Assembly: GCA_020162035.1 (NCBI GenBank)
Contig: JAIUNM010000001.1
Coordinates: 229,083 to 293,082, forward strand
Source: Bacteroidota bacterium
Lineage (GTDB): Bacteria > Bacteroidota > Bacteroidia > B-17B0 > Aurantibacillaceae
DNA: 64,000 nucleotides
Direction: 5' to 3'
In this document: one piece after another, positions 44,115 to 53,994 of the stretch
Layout: every line of letters begins with the position of its first letter
Numbering within the stretch: the stretch's first letter is position 1
The notes under the pieces: model-generated
Told to the model about the DNA's origin: nothing
Seen by the model: the letters and a program-made list of their open reading frames with translations, nothing else
Databases searched by the model: none
Position numbers and translations under genes: made by a program

Positions 44115-44118
44115 TTTA

Positions 44119-45231
44119 TTAGCCTTTATTTCTAAATAAATAAATTGCGCCAACAATTACAGCAATTATTGAAATAACAAACAATGCAATTTTAATTGCA
44201 CTATATGGTCTTTCTCCTTGCACCTCGCCCGTTCTTGCATTTACAGTAAATCGATAAACTTTATCGTTGTATTTATATGCACTTATCCATAATGGCAACA
44301 AAATATGTTTAAATTTTATGTCGTTATACTCTGTACTTAACGTTGTGATTTGTTGTGCATCACCTCCAATATCGCTATTAACAGACGATCTTATTTTCTC
44401 GTCCATTCTAATTTTTGCTTTTCCAAACCCATCTTTTAAATTTGTTTGGTAGCTTTCTGTTACAAAACCAGCTAAAAAATTATCATTGTAACTTACTAAT
44501 TCTGGTAAATCCCAAGGCTCTAAATCGTTCACTAATTTTTCGGGTAAAGATTTACTTGCGCAAACTAATACATCATCAAACGTATTACTTACATGTCCTG
44601 ATGCGGCAGACCATCTTGTTTTTTGAACATTACGAGTTTGACGATTTCCATTACTATCTGTATAAGACTCTGAAACATAATAATGATCGCCCCTCATACC
44701 TGTATAATTTGATTCAGTATTACTATCATATGTCCAATAAGGCATATAAACACCTTTTAGTCTTTCTGTACTATTACGTGCATAAAGTTTTAATTTACTT
44801 GGTGCAAACCACAAACCATTTACCCAGCTTATAAAACCATCTTTAGCTTTATTTCTATCAGTTTTAAAAGGTAAAACGTAACTTGGTTTAATTATGTTGC
44901 ATGTACTTGCATCTTTTATAACTAAAGGTGTATCACAATAAGGGCAATTGGTACTTGTTACATTTGGTTGCAGTGTTGTATTTGCTCCACAGCCACCACA
45001 TTTAACTGTGCTAATTGTTTGTTGTTCTGTTTTAGATTCAGCGTTATCAATAAAAGAATTAAAATCGTTTTCAATTACTTCAACTTTTTCGGCTACAATT
45101 TCATTAAGAGTTTGGCAATAATCGCACGATAAACTTTGTGTACCAGGTTTAAATTTTAAATTCGCACCACAATTTTTACATTTAATTGTACCTGTGTTTT
45201 GTGCATTTTCGTCAAAAGGAATATCAGACAT
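44119..45231 (-). CDS. Twin zinc-ribbon membrane protein
   Basis: 370 residues. Two CxxC...CxxC zinc ribbons lie at C18/C21/C36/C39 and C78/C81/C96/C99, resembling TFIIB-type ribbons. The middle has tryptophan- and tyrosine-rich beta sequence (MPYWTYDSNTESNY), and one C-terminal membrane helix (ALFVISIIAVIVGAIYLF) anchors it. Proteins of this layout are common in Bacteria, without known function. Standalone gene. Confidence 0.7.
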   Translation of the reverse strand: MSDIPFDENAQNTGTIKCKNCGANLKFKPGTQSLSCDYCQTLNEIVAEKVEVIENDFNSFIDNAESKTEQQTISTVKCGGCGANTTLQPNVTSTNCPYCDTPLVIKDASTCNIIKPSYVLPFKTDRNKAKDGFISWVNGLWFAPSKLKLYARNSTERLKGVYMPYWTYDSNTESNYTGMRGDHYYVSESYTDSNGNRQTRNVQKTRWSAASGHVSNTFDDVLVCASKSLPEKLVNDLEPWDLPELVSYNDNFLAGFVTESYQTNLKDGFGKAKIRMDEKIRSSVNSDIGGDAQQITTLSTEYNDIKFKHILLPLWISAYKYNDKVYRFTVNARTGEVQGERPYSAIKIALFVISIIAVIVGAIYLFRNKG

Positions 45232-45286
45232 ATGTGTTTAATTTAACAATCTAAAAATAATGTATTTTTAAAATAAAAACAAGACT

Positions 45287-45856
45287 TTAATCAACATCAG
45301 TAACTCCGCCACTTACAACAAATTTCATTACCTCTGAAGCTTCTTTATCTATTGTTTTAATTTGGCTAATAGGCACTATAATTATTTTACCCGATAAGCT
45401 GTAACTTAAAGGCATATAAACAGCAACTTTATTTTGTATCCCTAAATCAGATAAGTTTTCTTGAGTAATAAATCCAATTTCCTCAATATTTGCTTGTGGA
45501 TTAGTTAATACTAATACAGGTTTATTAAATTTCTTTTTATTTCCTACAAATGCATTTGTAAAATCTTTAACTGGGGAATAAATATGGCGAATAAAAGGTG
45601 CATGTTCTAATTTATCTTCAATGGCATTAAATAAATTTTTTAAAATAAAACTAGATGCTAATGCCCCAAGTAGTGCAATAAATCCAAAAGTTAAAACAAT
45701 ACCAAATAATGTATTTAACATTAAACTTTCGCTTAACCCAAATACCGAAAACCAAGATGAAATAATATCAAACATTTTAAATAATAAAAACAAGGTTATT
45801 ATTAACGGTATAAATAAAATTAAGCCTTGTAAAAAATAACTTAAAATTTTTCTCAT
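45287..45856 (-). CDS. DUF502 family membrane protein
   Basis: 189 residues with two N-terminal membrane helices (YFLQGLILFIPLIITLFLLF and a second near residues 50-70), the PFIRHIYSPVKDF segment of DUF502, and a soluble C-terminal domain (VAVYMPLSYSLSGKIIIVPI). The start overlaps the flippase gene end by 4 nt. Function unknown. Confidence 0.85.
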   Translation of the reverse strand: MRKILSYFLQGLILFIPLIITLFLLFKMFDIISSWFSVFGLSESLMLNTLFGIVLTFGFIALLGALASSFILKNLFNAIEDKLEHAPFIRHIYSPVKDFTNAFVGNKKKFNKPVLVLTNPQANIEEIGFITQENLSDLGIQNKVAVYMPLSYSLSGKIIIVPISQIKTIDKEASEVMKFVVSGGVTDVD

Positions 45857-47319
45857 GGGGTAAATGTTTTAGGTTTAATAATTTTAAAATTAACTAAGGT
45901 TTTAATAATCTCATTTTTAAATAAGAAATACGTTATAATTAAATAAAAAAATAGCTGTGTTACATAAAAATACAAATTGTAAGTTTTAGCTATATTAAAT
46001 TGTATGATATTTATAATTATAAATGAATAAGGTAATAATTCTATTTTATAAAAATTATACTCGTATTTAAAAATAGATTTTGTAAATAATTTACTTAGTA
46101 TAATTTGAATTAATTTAATTGCAATGCCAGAATAAATTGCACCAATTAATCCAAAATAATTAGTTAAAACAAACAATAATATTAATTGAATTAATGCACT
46201 TAAACCATATATTTTAAGTAAAACGTTTAAACGTTTTGTAAACATTATGGTTGCCATATACAAACTTATTATACCCTGTGTAACATAGGTTGTACCTAAT
46301 AATCCTATATAAACATCACTCTCATAAAACTTTTTATTTTTAATAATTAATGGGTAAACTAGTGGCAATACAATGTAAAAACTACAAATCATTAATATGT
46401 TTAAAATATTAAACACATTAAAATATCTATTTGTTTCGGTAGTAGTTTTAAGCTCTTTATTTTTTGCCCAAAATTCAAAAACCTTTGGAAACACAACTGC
46501 CATTAAAGAATTTTGGATAAACATTATTCCAAAAAAACATTTAATTGCTAAATCGTATGTGTTTAAATCTTGCAATGTAATTTTGTTTTGTAAAACATAT
46601 CTATCCACTTGTGTTATTAACCATGTAAACAAAACAAAGCCACAATACGGGATTGAAAAATAAAGTATATCTTTTATATAAGTATTATTTAGCTTAAAAG
46701 TTCCATTTTTATAAAATATATAAAAACCTAATAAAAATATTATAATTCCAGAATATAACCTCCCATAAATTGGTCCTAATAATGAATTTGGGTACATTTT
46801 TAAGCCAAGCACTGTAATTAAAACAGTAAGTATAAAATTAATAATATTATAAACTAAAAATTGGTTGGCTTGTTTTTTGTATATTAAAACCATACTTGCG
46901 GTTTTAAAAAACGAATTAAAAAAGGCTGTTAACAATGAGTAAAAACCATAGGGCCAAAAACTCATTTGCACTTGATCAGCAAATATTATTCCAAATAATT
47001 TGTTTCCAAATAACGAAATAATTAACAAAAGTAATAAACCAAAACTAACTAATAACAAAGCAACCTTTCCGGTAAATAATTTTTGTTCGGTTTCACTTTC
47101 GTGAAGCTGAGTGTATTTTACTCCAAAATAAGATTCGATAGATAATGAAAATATAATTTGCATTAAATACGAAAAACTAATGTAAAACGAAATTTGAGTA
47201 TAGTTTAGTTCATTTAAATAATTTGTAAAAAAAGGCAGCATTAACAAACTACCAATCATAGGTAAAGAACCTCCAATTGTAAAAATTATGCTCGACTTAA
47301 AAAAAGATTTACTAATCAA
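45853..47319 (-). CDS. Oligosaccharide flippase / polysaccharide export protein (MOP family)
   Basis: 488 residues, with 12-14 hydrophobic helices and the Wzx/RfbX-type pattern beginning KSSIIFTIGGSLPMIGSLLM. It would move lipid-linked sugars across the inner membrane. Transcribed away from the methyltransferase/glycosyltransferase pair, which probably acts on the same glycan. Confidence 0.8.
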   Translation of the reverse strand: MISKSFFKSSIIFTIGGSLPMIGSLLMLPFFTNYLNELNYTQISFYISFSYLMQIIFSLSIESYFGVKYTQLHESETEQKLFTGKVALLLVSFGLLLLLIISLFGNKLFGIIFADQVQMSFWPYGFYSLLTAFFNSFFKTASMVLIYKKQANQFLVYNIINFILTVLITVLGLKMYPNSLLGPIYGRLYSGIIIFLLGFYIFYKNGTFKLNNTYIKDILYFSIPYCGFVLFTWLITQVDRYVLQNKITLQDLNTYDLAIKCFFGIMFIQNSLMAVVFPKVFEFWAKNKELKTTTETNRYFNVFNILNILMICSFYIVLPLVYPLIIKNKKFYESDVYIGLLGTTYVTQGIISLYMATIMFTKRLNVLLKIYGLSALIQLILLFVLTNYFGLIGAIYSGIAIKLIQIILSKLFTKSIFKYEYNFYKIELLPYSFIIINIIQFNIAKTYNLYFYVTQLFFYLIITYFLFKNEIIKTLVNFKIIKPKTFTP

Positions 47320-47406
47320 AACTTAACTAATTATTGTATAAATTTGCTAAATAATTGGCTACTTTAATTAAAAAAGTAGTTAATTTACAACAATTTAATA
47401 GTTAAT

Positions 47407-48120
47407 ATGATTGATTACAAACCAGACGCCAATAAAACCGAAGTTGAAACTTTTTATAACAGTTATACAAAAAGTCAAAAAAAAATTGGTGTAAATATTA
47501 GACATAGAACCATTGTAAAAAATTTAAGAAAGTTAAATTTAAAAACAGACTCAAATGTTTTAGAAATTGGCTGTGGAATAGGAACCGTAAGCAGTTTAAT
47601 ACTTAAACACATTTCTAACGGCAAGTTTGTTGGGGTTGATATTAGTCCTGAAAGTATAGATTTAGCTAAAAAATTTAACAATGTCTATAAAAACGCAGAA
47701 TTTATAGCGAATGATATGAGTGATTTTTCGCATAGTTTAAAATTTGATTTTGTTGTTTTTCCTGATGTTTTAGAACATATACCCGTTGAGCAACATAATA
47801 ATTTATTTAAAAATGTAGCAAAAGTTTGTAAACCTAATACTACGGTATTAATAAACATACCTGAACCTAATTGTTTAAATTGGATTAGAAAAACTATGCC
47901 CGAAAAATTGCAGATAATAGACCAATCTTTAAGCATACAAGATTTATTAAATAATACCTACCCACATGGATTTAAATTAAGCTCTATGAACAACTATTCG
48001 TTGTATTATGAAGAAGGCGATTTTACGAGTATAGTACTTAAAACAAACATGACTCACGACAATTATACTTTAAAAAGCACACTACAAAGAGGTACAGAAA
48101 ATTTTATAAGTAAGTTGTAA
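47407..48120 (+). CDS. Class I SAM-dependent methyltransferase
   Basis: 237 residues with motif I VLEIGCGIG (about residues 55-63), VGVDIS and the motif IV region DFVVFPDVLEHI. Small-molecule or sugar methylation is likely, given the glycosyltransferase that starts on its stop codon (TAATG, 1-nt overlap). Substrate unknown. Confidence 0.88.
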   Translation: MIDYKPDANKTEVETFYNSYTKSQKKIGVNIRHRTIVKNLRKLNLKTDSNVLEIGCGIGTVSSLILKHISNGKFVGVDISPESIDLAKKFNNVYKNAEFIANDMSDFSHSLKFDFVVFPDVLEHIPVEQHNNLFKNVAKVCKPNTTVLINIPEPNCLNWIRKTMPEKLQIIDQSLSIQDLLNNTYPHGFKLSSMNNYSLYYEEGDFTSIVLKTNMTHDNYTLKSTLQRGTENFISKL

Positions 48121-49346
48121 TGCAATTATTTTTATTTACTAACTTTTTTCCATTAAAACGGAGCGAACCATTTTTAGTAAATGAATTTGAATACACAAAA
48201 CAATATTTCAGTTCTATTAATATTTTACCTCTTTATGGTGTTTTAGAAAATGAAAAAATTGATAATGCTGTAATTCATAAACCAATATTTAAAGCATTTA
48301 AAACTACTCAATTAATTTTTGAAGGATTATTTAATTTAAGTAGCGTTAAATATCATTTAAAAGAAGTGCTTAATCAAAATTTACTATTTAAACCTAAAAA
48401 ATTATACTGGAACATAAGCGGATGCTTTATAGCAAGAGCTTTTCAAAAACACCCAATATTTAATTTAATAATTCAAAAAAGTAAAACACAAAAATGTGTA
48501 CTTTATTTTTATTGGGGCGATGGCATGGTAAATGCAATACCTTATTTATTAGAAAAAGCAACTAAACAAAATTTAAAAATCATAATACGTTTTCATGGAT
48601 CGGATTTATACGAAAATTTTAAATCTAATTATTCGCCTTTAAGAAATTTAATTTTCACTAATGCTGATTTATTAGTTACAATTTCTGAGGCGGGTAAAAC
48701 CTATCTTTGCTCTAAATATCCAAAACATGAGTCTAAAATTTATTTAAGTAGGCTTGGTGTATTATCTCAAATAAATGCAATTGCAAATTACAATAAAACA
48801 GATGTTATTACAATTGTAAGCGTTTCAAACATTATTCCTTTAAAACGAGTAAACTTAATTTTTGAAAGCTTACAACACATAAAATCAAAAATTAATTGGC
48901 ATCATTTTGGTGCTGGCAAAGGATTTGAGGATTTAAATCAAAAAATAAAAAATAACTCTTCTGCTAATTTAAAAATAAACTTACACGGCTTTGTTGCTAA
49001 TACCGAAATAATTAATTTTTATAAATCAACACAAGTGGATTTATTTATTAATTTAAGTACAAGTGAAGGCATACCTGTATCTATAATGGAAGCTTACTCC
49101 TTTGGAATACCAGCAATTGCTACTAATGTTGGAGGAACTGCCGAACTGGTATCAAATAAAAATGGGAGATTAATTGATGTAACTTTGGATGCAATAGCTA
49201 TTGCAAAAACCATTGAAGAATTAATTAGTTTACCGATTACAGAATTTAATTTATTAAAAAAAGAAGCCTATCAAACTATTGAATTAAATTTTTCTACCGA
49301 AAAAAATTACAAACATTTTTACGAAATGGTTTTAAACCATAGTTAA
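48120..49346 (+). CDS. GT4-family glycosyltransferase
   Basis: 408 residues, GT-B fold: FHGSDLYENF in the N-terminal half and SEGIPVSIMEAYSFG with the E-x7-E motif in the C-terminal half. Coupled to the methyltransferase and facing the flippase gene, it probably builds a surface or lipid-linked glycan. Its 3' end overlaps asparaginase by 15 nt (convergent). Confidence 0.87.
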   Translation: MQLFLFTNFFPLKRSEPFLVNEFEYTKQYFSSINILPLYGVLENEKIDNAVIHKPIFKAFKTTQLIFEGLFNLSSVKYHLKEVLNQNLLFKPKKLYWNISGCFIARAFQKHPIFNLIIQKSKTQKCVLYFYWGDGMVNAIPYLLEKATKQNLKIIIRFHGSDLYENFKSNYSPLRNLIFTNADLLVTISEAGKTYLCSKYPKHESKIYLSRLGVLSQINAIANYNKTDVITIVSVSNIIPLKRVNLIFESLQHIKSKINWHHFGAGKGFEDLNQKIKNNSSANLKINLHGFVANTEIINFYKSTQVDLFINLSTSEGIPVSIMEAYSFGIPAIATNVGGTAELVSNKNGRLIDVTLDAIAIAKTIEELISLPITEFNLLKKEAYQTIELNFSTEKNYKHFYEMVLNHS

Positions 49347-50369
49347 TTCGCCAGAAATATTTTTTTGTAACTGCTTTATAACTTCTTTAGTAGATTTTGA
49401 TTGACCTAATAAAAACATTAATTTGGTAACAGCAGCTTCAAAAGTTAAATCATACCCCCCAATTACACCAATTTTTTTGAGTTGAGCACTGGTTTCGTAT
49501 TTACCTTGCATAACTTCACCCTCTTGGCATTGGGTAACATTTAATACAACAATTCCTTTTTTTATAGTTTGTTTTAACTCATCAATAAACCAATCTTGTG
49601 TGGTGGCATTTCCTGCGCCAAAAGTTTCCATTACTACAGCTCTAATTCCTTTTGTTTGTAATATACTTTGTGTAATTTTTTTACTTATTCCTGGAAATAA
49701 TTTTAAAACTGCAATATCATTATTTAACTCAGTATAAACATTAAGTTTTTTATTTTTTGGTTTTAATAAAGCATGTTTATTGTAATTAATTTCTATTCCA
49801 GCTTCTGCTAATACAGGATAATTAGGAGATTTAAAAGCGTCGAAGTGTTGCGAGTTGTATTTTATTGTTCTATTACCTCTGTATAATTTATATTCAAAAT
49901 AAATACAAACTTCTTTTACAATTGGTTGCCCTTTATGTTTTGCACCTGCAATTTCAATTGCAGTAATTATATTTTCTTTACCATCTGTTCTGATAATACC
50001 TATGGGTAATTGCGAGCCTGTTAAAATAATAGGTTTATTTAAACCTTGTAACATAAAACTAAGTGAGCTAGCTGTAAAACTCATGGTATCACTTCCATGT
50101 AATACAACAAAACCATCAACTTTATTGTAATTTGTTTTTATAGTATTTGCAATTTCTACCCAAACCGTTGGGTGCATGTTACTACTATCTATTGGTTTTT
50201 TAAATGAAATTGAGGATAATTCAATATCAAACTTTTTAAGTTCAGGAATTTGTGCGGTTAATGCATTAAAATCAAATGGTTTTAATGAATGCGAATGAGG
50301 ATCTTGAATCATCCCAATTGTACCACCTGTGTAAATTATTAAAACTTTACTTTTTTGCTGAGGTGCCAT
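49332..50369 (-). CDS. ansA: Type I L-asparaginase
   Basis: 345 residues with both asparaginase signatures: IIYTGGTIGM with the nucleophilic Thr, and VVLHGSDTMSFTA with the Thr/Lys-side residues; TLTFEAAVTKLM-like C-terminal segment is present (DLTFEAAVTKLM). No signal peptide, so cytosolic. It hydrolyses asparagine to aspartate and ammonia. Confidence 0.92.
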   Translation of the reverse strand: MAPQQKSKVLIIYTGGTIGMIQDPHSHSLKPFDFNALTAQIPELKKFDIELSSISFKKPIDSSNMHPTVWVEIANTIKTNYNKVDGFVVLHGSDTMSFTASSLSFMLQGLNKPIILTGSQLPIGIIRTDGKENIITAIEIAGAKHKGQPIVKEVCIYFEYKLYRGNRTIKYNSQHFDAFKSPNYPVLAEAGIEINYNKHALLKPKNKKLNVYTELNNDIAVLKLFPGISKKITQSILQTKGIRAVVMETFGAGNATTQDWFIDELKQTIKKGIVVLNVTQCQEGEVMQGKYETSAQLKKIGVIGGYDLTFEAAVTKLMFLLGQSKSTKEVIKQLQKNISGELTMV

Positions 50370-50380
50370 ATTATAATAAA

Positions 50381-50403
50381 AAAGCGGAGATAAACTCCGC
50401 TTT
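50381..50403. terminator. Intrinsic terminator between the DUF3127 gene and ansA
   Basis: AAAGCGGAG / CTCCGCTTT stem with loop ATAAA; it ends the minus-strand DUF3127 transcript. Confidence 0.8.
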
Positions 50404-50420
50404 AAATTTTAAACTTTAAA

Positions 50421-50819
50421 TTAAAAAGGTAAATCGTCGTTATCAACAATATTACTAGCAAACACAGGATTGTTAGCTGTAGGAATAGATGACGATGATT
50501 GTTGATTAGAAGATTGATTTTGCGTTTGATTTGAGTTATTTCCTTGAAATTTATCAACTCTCCACGCCTCAAGGGTATTAAAATACTTAATTCCTTGTGG
50601 GCCATTCCATTCTCTTCCTCTTAAATTAAATTGAATTCTTAATTCATCTCCTTCATTAAACTGGTCTAACGTTGAGCATTTATCTTGTGTAATTTGAAAA
50701 CTAACGTGTTGCGGATAAGGCGTGTTAGCTTCTGTTGTAACTACAAATTCTCTTTTTGTAAAACGTTCGCTTACTTTTTGTGTATCGAACTTAACTTTAA
50801 GTGTTCCTACTACTTCCAT
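50421..50819 (-). CDS. DUF3127 protein with SSB-like C-terminal tip
   Basis: 132 residues. Residues 1-95 are the DUF3127 domain (VVGTLKVKFDTQKVSERFTK, GREWNGPQGIKYFNTLEAWR), an OB-fold-like beta domain found in Bacteroidota. A Gln/Asn/Ser-rich linker (95-120) leads to the acidic end DNDDLPF, the same kind of peptide that single-strand-binding proteins use to recruit partners. A DNA-binding and partner-docking role is inferred. It has its own terminator. Confidence 0.8.
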   Translation of the reverse strand: MEVVGTLKVKFDTQKVSERFTKREFVVTTEANTPYPQHVSFQITQDKCSTLDQFNEGDELRIQFNLRGREWNGPQGIKYFNTLEAWRVDKFQGNNSNQTQNQSSNQQSSSSIPTANNPVFASNIVDNDDLPF

Positions 50820-50944
50820 GATATATATATTTATTTATTAATTGCTATTTTAAGAAACTCTAATTTCGTTAAAAAATTGTACAAAACATAGTTAAAAAAC
50901 ATTAGTTTTTGAATTTTAACTAACAATTTAAATAAATATAAATT

Positions 50945-52201
50945 TTACTTAGCAGGCAATAATGTTGCTACACATTCGCCAAACCCTACTCTAATATTAT
51001 CTTTTAAACAATAACCTTTAATTGTAATGGTATCAAAATCGTTTACAAATTTACGTTCTGTACCATCGTTTAATTTAATTGGTTTAGTTCCTCTCCATGT
51101 TAATTCCATCATACTACCAAATTCGCTTGGGTCTGGCCCGCTTATGGTGCCGCTCGCCATCATATCTCCAACATTTACATTACATCCGTTAACTGTATGG
51201 TGCGCCAATTGCTGTTCCATTGTCCAATACATATATTTGTAGTTTGACGAGCATATTTTATTATCTTGTCCATTTTGAGGTTTTAAAAACACATCTAATT
51301 TAATATCTAAATTTTTAATGCCTTTATATTCTAAATATGGTAATACTTTAGGTTCTTGCACATATCCTTCAGTGCGAAAAGGTTCTAAAGCTTCAAGTGT
51401 TACAACCCAAGGTGAAACGGTACTTGCAAAGTTTTTAGCTAAAAATGGGCCTAATGGGATATATTCCCAAGTTTGTATATCTCGCGCACTCCAATCATTA
51501 AACAAAACCATTCCAAAAATGTAATCATCAGCATTTTCAGTAGTTATACTTTCGCCCATTTGAGTAGATTTTCCAATAATAAACGCTGTTTCTAATTCAA
51601 TATCTAATAATTTGCTTGGCCCATAAACTGGCAATTCTACATCTGCTGGTTTTTGTTGTCCTTTAGGGCGATGAAAATTAGTACCAGATACGGTAATAGA
51701 TGATGCTCTACCATGATACCCCACCGGTAAATGTTTCCAATTTGGCATTAAGGCATTTTTAGGGTCGCGAATCATTGTGCCAATATTTGTGGCATGATCA
51801 ATACTACTATAAAAATCGGTATAATCGCCCACTTTTACTGGCATTAGCATTTTAACTGCATTTTGTTTTTTAAAAACAGAATGAAACAATTTTTCATCTT
51901 TAATTAAAACGCTGTTATCGGCAGATAATAATTCTTGAATTTTAGCTCTTACTTTATTTGTAATTGGTTTGCCCAATTCAATAAATTCGTTTAAAAACTC
52001 TTTTGTAAAAACTTCTCTGTTTAAATCAAAAACATCTGCACTTTCTAATTCAAACAAATCGATAATGTACTCACCAATAGCAGAACACACATGGTGCTTA
52101 ACATTAGAATCACTATAAATTCCAAAAGGTATATTGTGTATTGAAAAATCTGAATCGTCAGATATGTTTAATTTAGTTTTAAGTGTTGGATTTAAGTTCA
52201 T
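50945..52201 (-). CDS. fahA: Fumarylacetoacetase
   Basis: 418 residues with family motifs VGYHGRASSITVSGT, LDIELETAFIIG, DWSARDIQTWEY and the C-terminal GTISGPDPSEFGSM. Catalyses the last step of tyrosine degradation to fumarate and acetoacetate. Overlaps the NDH-2 gene by 23 nt. Full length. Confidence 0.96.
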   Translation of the reverse strand: MNLNPTLKTKLNISDDSDFSIHNIPFGIYSDSNVKHHVCSAIGEYIIDLFELESADVFDLNREVFTKEFLNEFIELGKPITNKVRAKIQELLSADNSVLIKDEKLFHSVFKKQNAVKMLMPVKVGDYTDFYSSIDHATNIGTMIRDPKNALMPNWKHLPVGYHGRASSITVSGTNFHRPKGQQKPADVELPVYGPSKLLDIELETAFIIGKSTQMGESITTENADDYIFGMVLFNDWSARDIQTWEYIPLGPFLAKNFASTVSPWVVTLEALEPFRTEGYVQEPKVLPYLEYKGIKNLDIKLDVFLKPQNGQDNKICSSNYKYMYWTMEQQLAHHTVNGCNVNVGDMMASGTISGPDPSEFGSMMELTWRGTKPIKLNDGTERKFVNDFDTITIKGYCLKDNIRVGFGECVATLLPAK

Positions 52202-53462
52202 TGTTATTGTTTTTTAAATTACTAATTGGTTTAATTATTAAACGTAAAGATTGGTCGAATGTAAAATATTTCCACAACCAATTTACAAATACTAAAATTT
52301 TATTTTTTACTCCTAAAATTAACATTAAGTGCAAAAACATCCAAAACAGCCATGCAAAAAAACCTTGAAATTTAAAGCTTGGTAAATCAACTACGGCTAA
52401 ATGTCTTCCAATTGTTGCCATGCTTCCTTTATCGCTATATTCATATTGAATTAATTTAGTTTTATTAATACAATTTTTTAAGTTTTGCACTAAACAATCT
52501 GCTTGTTCGTTAGCTACAGTTGCAACTTGCGGATGCCCATTTGGATATTTTTCGGTATTCATTAAAGCTACATCTCCGATAGCAAAAATATTTTCAAAGC
52601 CCTCAACTTGGTTAAATCTGTTTACTTTAATTCTATTCCCTCTTCCTCTTTTATCTCCATCAATTCCATCAATTGTGTTTGCAACAACACCCGCAGCCCA
52701 TATTAAATTTTTAGTTTTAATTTTTGTTCCATTAGATAGCGAAATTTCTATCCCGTCATATGAAGTAACTGAGGTTGATGTTAAAACATTTACACCTAAT
52801 TTTTCTAAATACTCTTTTGATTTTTTTGAAGACACATCGCTCATAACCGAAAGTACTTTAGGAGATGCTTCAATAAGTGTAATTGTCATTTGCGAAAAAT
52901 CTAACTCAGGATAATCTTTAGGTAAAACTCTTTTTCGTAATTCGGCTAACGCGCCGCTTAATTCTACGCCTGTAGGTCCTGCTCCCACAATAGCAACGCT
53001 TAAAAATTCGGTTTGTTTTTCTTTTGGTTGAATTAATGCATTTTCAATATTTTGTAAAATTTGATTTCTTAAAAACAATGCCTCGCTAACCGATTTCATT
53101 GGAAATGCATTTTGTGATATTTGATTGTTATTAAAAAAATTGGTTGTAGCGCCATTTGCTATAACCAAATAATCATAATTAATTTCTCCTACTGTTGTTT
53201 CAATAAATTGTTTTTCTGAATTTATTTTGGTTACAGTTGCGCATCTTATAAATACATTTTTTTTATTTTGAAATACTTTACGTAAGGGAAATGAAATTGA
53301 ACTTGGCTCTAAACCTGATGTGGCAACTTGATAAAACAAAGGTTGAAATTGATGGTAGTTATTTTTATCTATAATCCAAATTTCAAATAAATTTAATTTT
53401 GCCAATTTTTTTGCCAACCTAAGCCCAGCAAAGCCTGCACCTATTATGACAATTTTTTTCAT
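52179..53462 (-). CDS. NAD(P)H:quinone oxidoreductase, type II (NDH-2)
   Basis: 427 residues with two dinucleotide-binding sites: IIGAGFAGLRLAKKL at the N-terminus for FAD and AIVGAGPTGVELSGALAE near residue 160 for NADH, plus FAIGDVALM. The C-terminal part (FFAWLFWMFLHLMLILG) is an amphipathic membrane-binding region. Feeds electrons from NADH into the quinone pool. Confidence 0.92.
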   Translation of the reverse strand: MKKIVIIGAGFAGLRLAKKLAKLNLFEIWIIDKNNYHQFQPLFYQVATSGLEPSSISFPLRKVFQNKKNVFIRCATVTKINSEKQFIETTVGEINYDYLVIANGATTNFFNNNQISQNAFPMKSVSEALFLRNQILQNIENALIQPKEKQTEFLSVAIVGAGPTGVELSGALAELRKRVLPKDYPELDFSQMTITLIEASPKVLSVMSDVSSKKSKEYLEKLGVNVLTSTSVTSYDGIEISLSNGTKIKTKNLIWAAGVVANTIDGIDGDKRGRGNRIKVNRFNQVEGFENIFAIGDVALMNTEKYPNGHPQVATVANEQADCLVQNLKNCINKTKLIQYEYSDKGSMATIGRHLAVVDLPSFKFQGFFAWLFWMFLHLMLILGVKNKILVFVNWLWKYFTFDQSLRLIIKPISNLKNNNNELKSNT

Positions 53463-53983
53463 TCGCTTAACCTTGAATTTAAATGTTCTAGCAAGTCATT
53501 TTGAATTATAGGGTTTACTTTTTTTGCATTTGTAACTATTGCAATTGCTTGTGTAATAATTTCTGTGCTTATTATAGTTTCTGTAGAATCTATTACCGTA
53601 AAGGCTTCAATACACAACATATCATCTTCTTTACACGCAAGTGTAACAAAAACTAAAAAATAATTTGAAAAATCTAAACCACACTCCCATGCGGCTTGAC
53701 AAAGAATTGTTTGTTCGTAGGTATTATTTGTTGATTGTATTGTATCAACAATCATTTTTTGAGCATTTGCTATTTTTAAAGCGTCAAAAATAGCTTCTTG
53801 CTCAAGTCTTGTTAATTTTTTTTCGAATAGAGATTCTATTAAATCAGCGGTTTGATTTTGTTTTTTATCAAACCCTTCTCTATTTACAATAAGAGTTGAA
53901 TATTCTTCTTCATTAAATAATTTTTTAGGATCTATTGGTTCTGGTTCTAAAAAATTATCATCGTTATTTTTTTCGTTATTCAT
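53459..53983 (-). CDS. Hypothetical protein, 174 aa
   Basis: Acidic soluble protein with a low-complexity N-terminus (NNEKNNDDN), no signal peptide or membrane helix and no family I recognise. It overlaps the NDH-2 gene by 4 nt and follows the MoxR gene by 11 nt, so it is cotranscribed. Confidence 0.6.
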   Translation of the reverse strand: MNNEKNNDDNFLEPEPIDPKKLFNEEEYSTLIVNREGFDKKQNQTADLIESLFEKKLTRLEQEAIFDALKIANAQKMIVDTIQSTNNTYEQTILCQAAWECGLDFSNYFLVFVTLACKEDDMLCIEAFTVIDSTETIISTEIITQAIAIVTNAKKVNPIIQNDLLEHLNSRLSE

Positions 53984-53994
53984 TATCTATTAGT

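Noticed and set aside
47339..47346. TAAATTTG box as the promoter of the methyltransferase at 47407
   Set aside because: Matches TAnnTTTG but has no TTG at 17-23 nt upstream and sits 60 nt from the start; AT-rich DNA gives such matches by chance.
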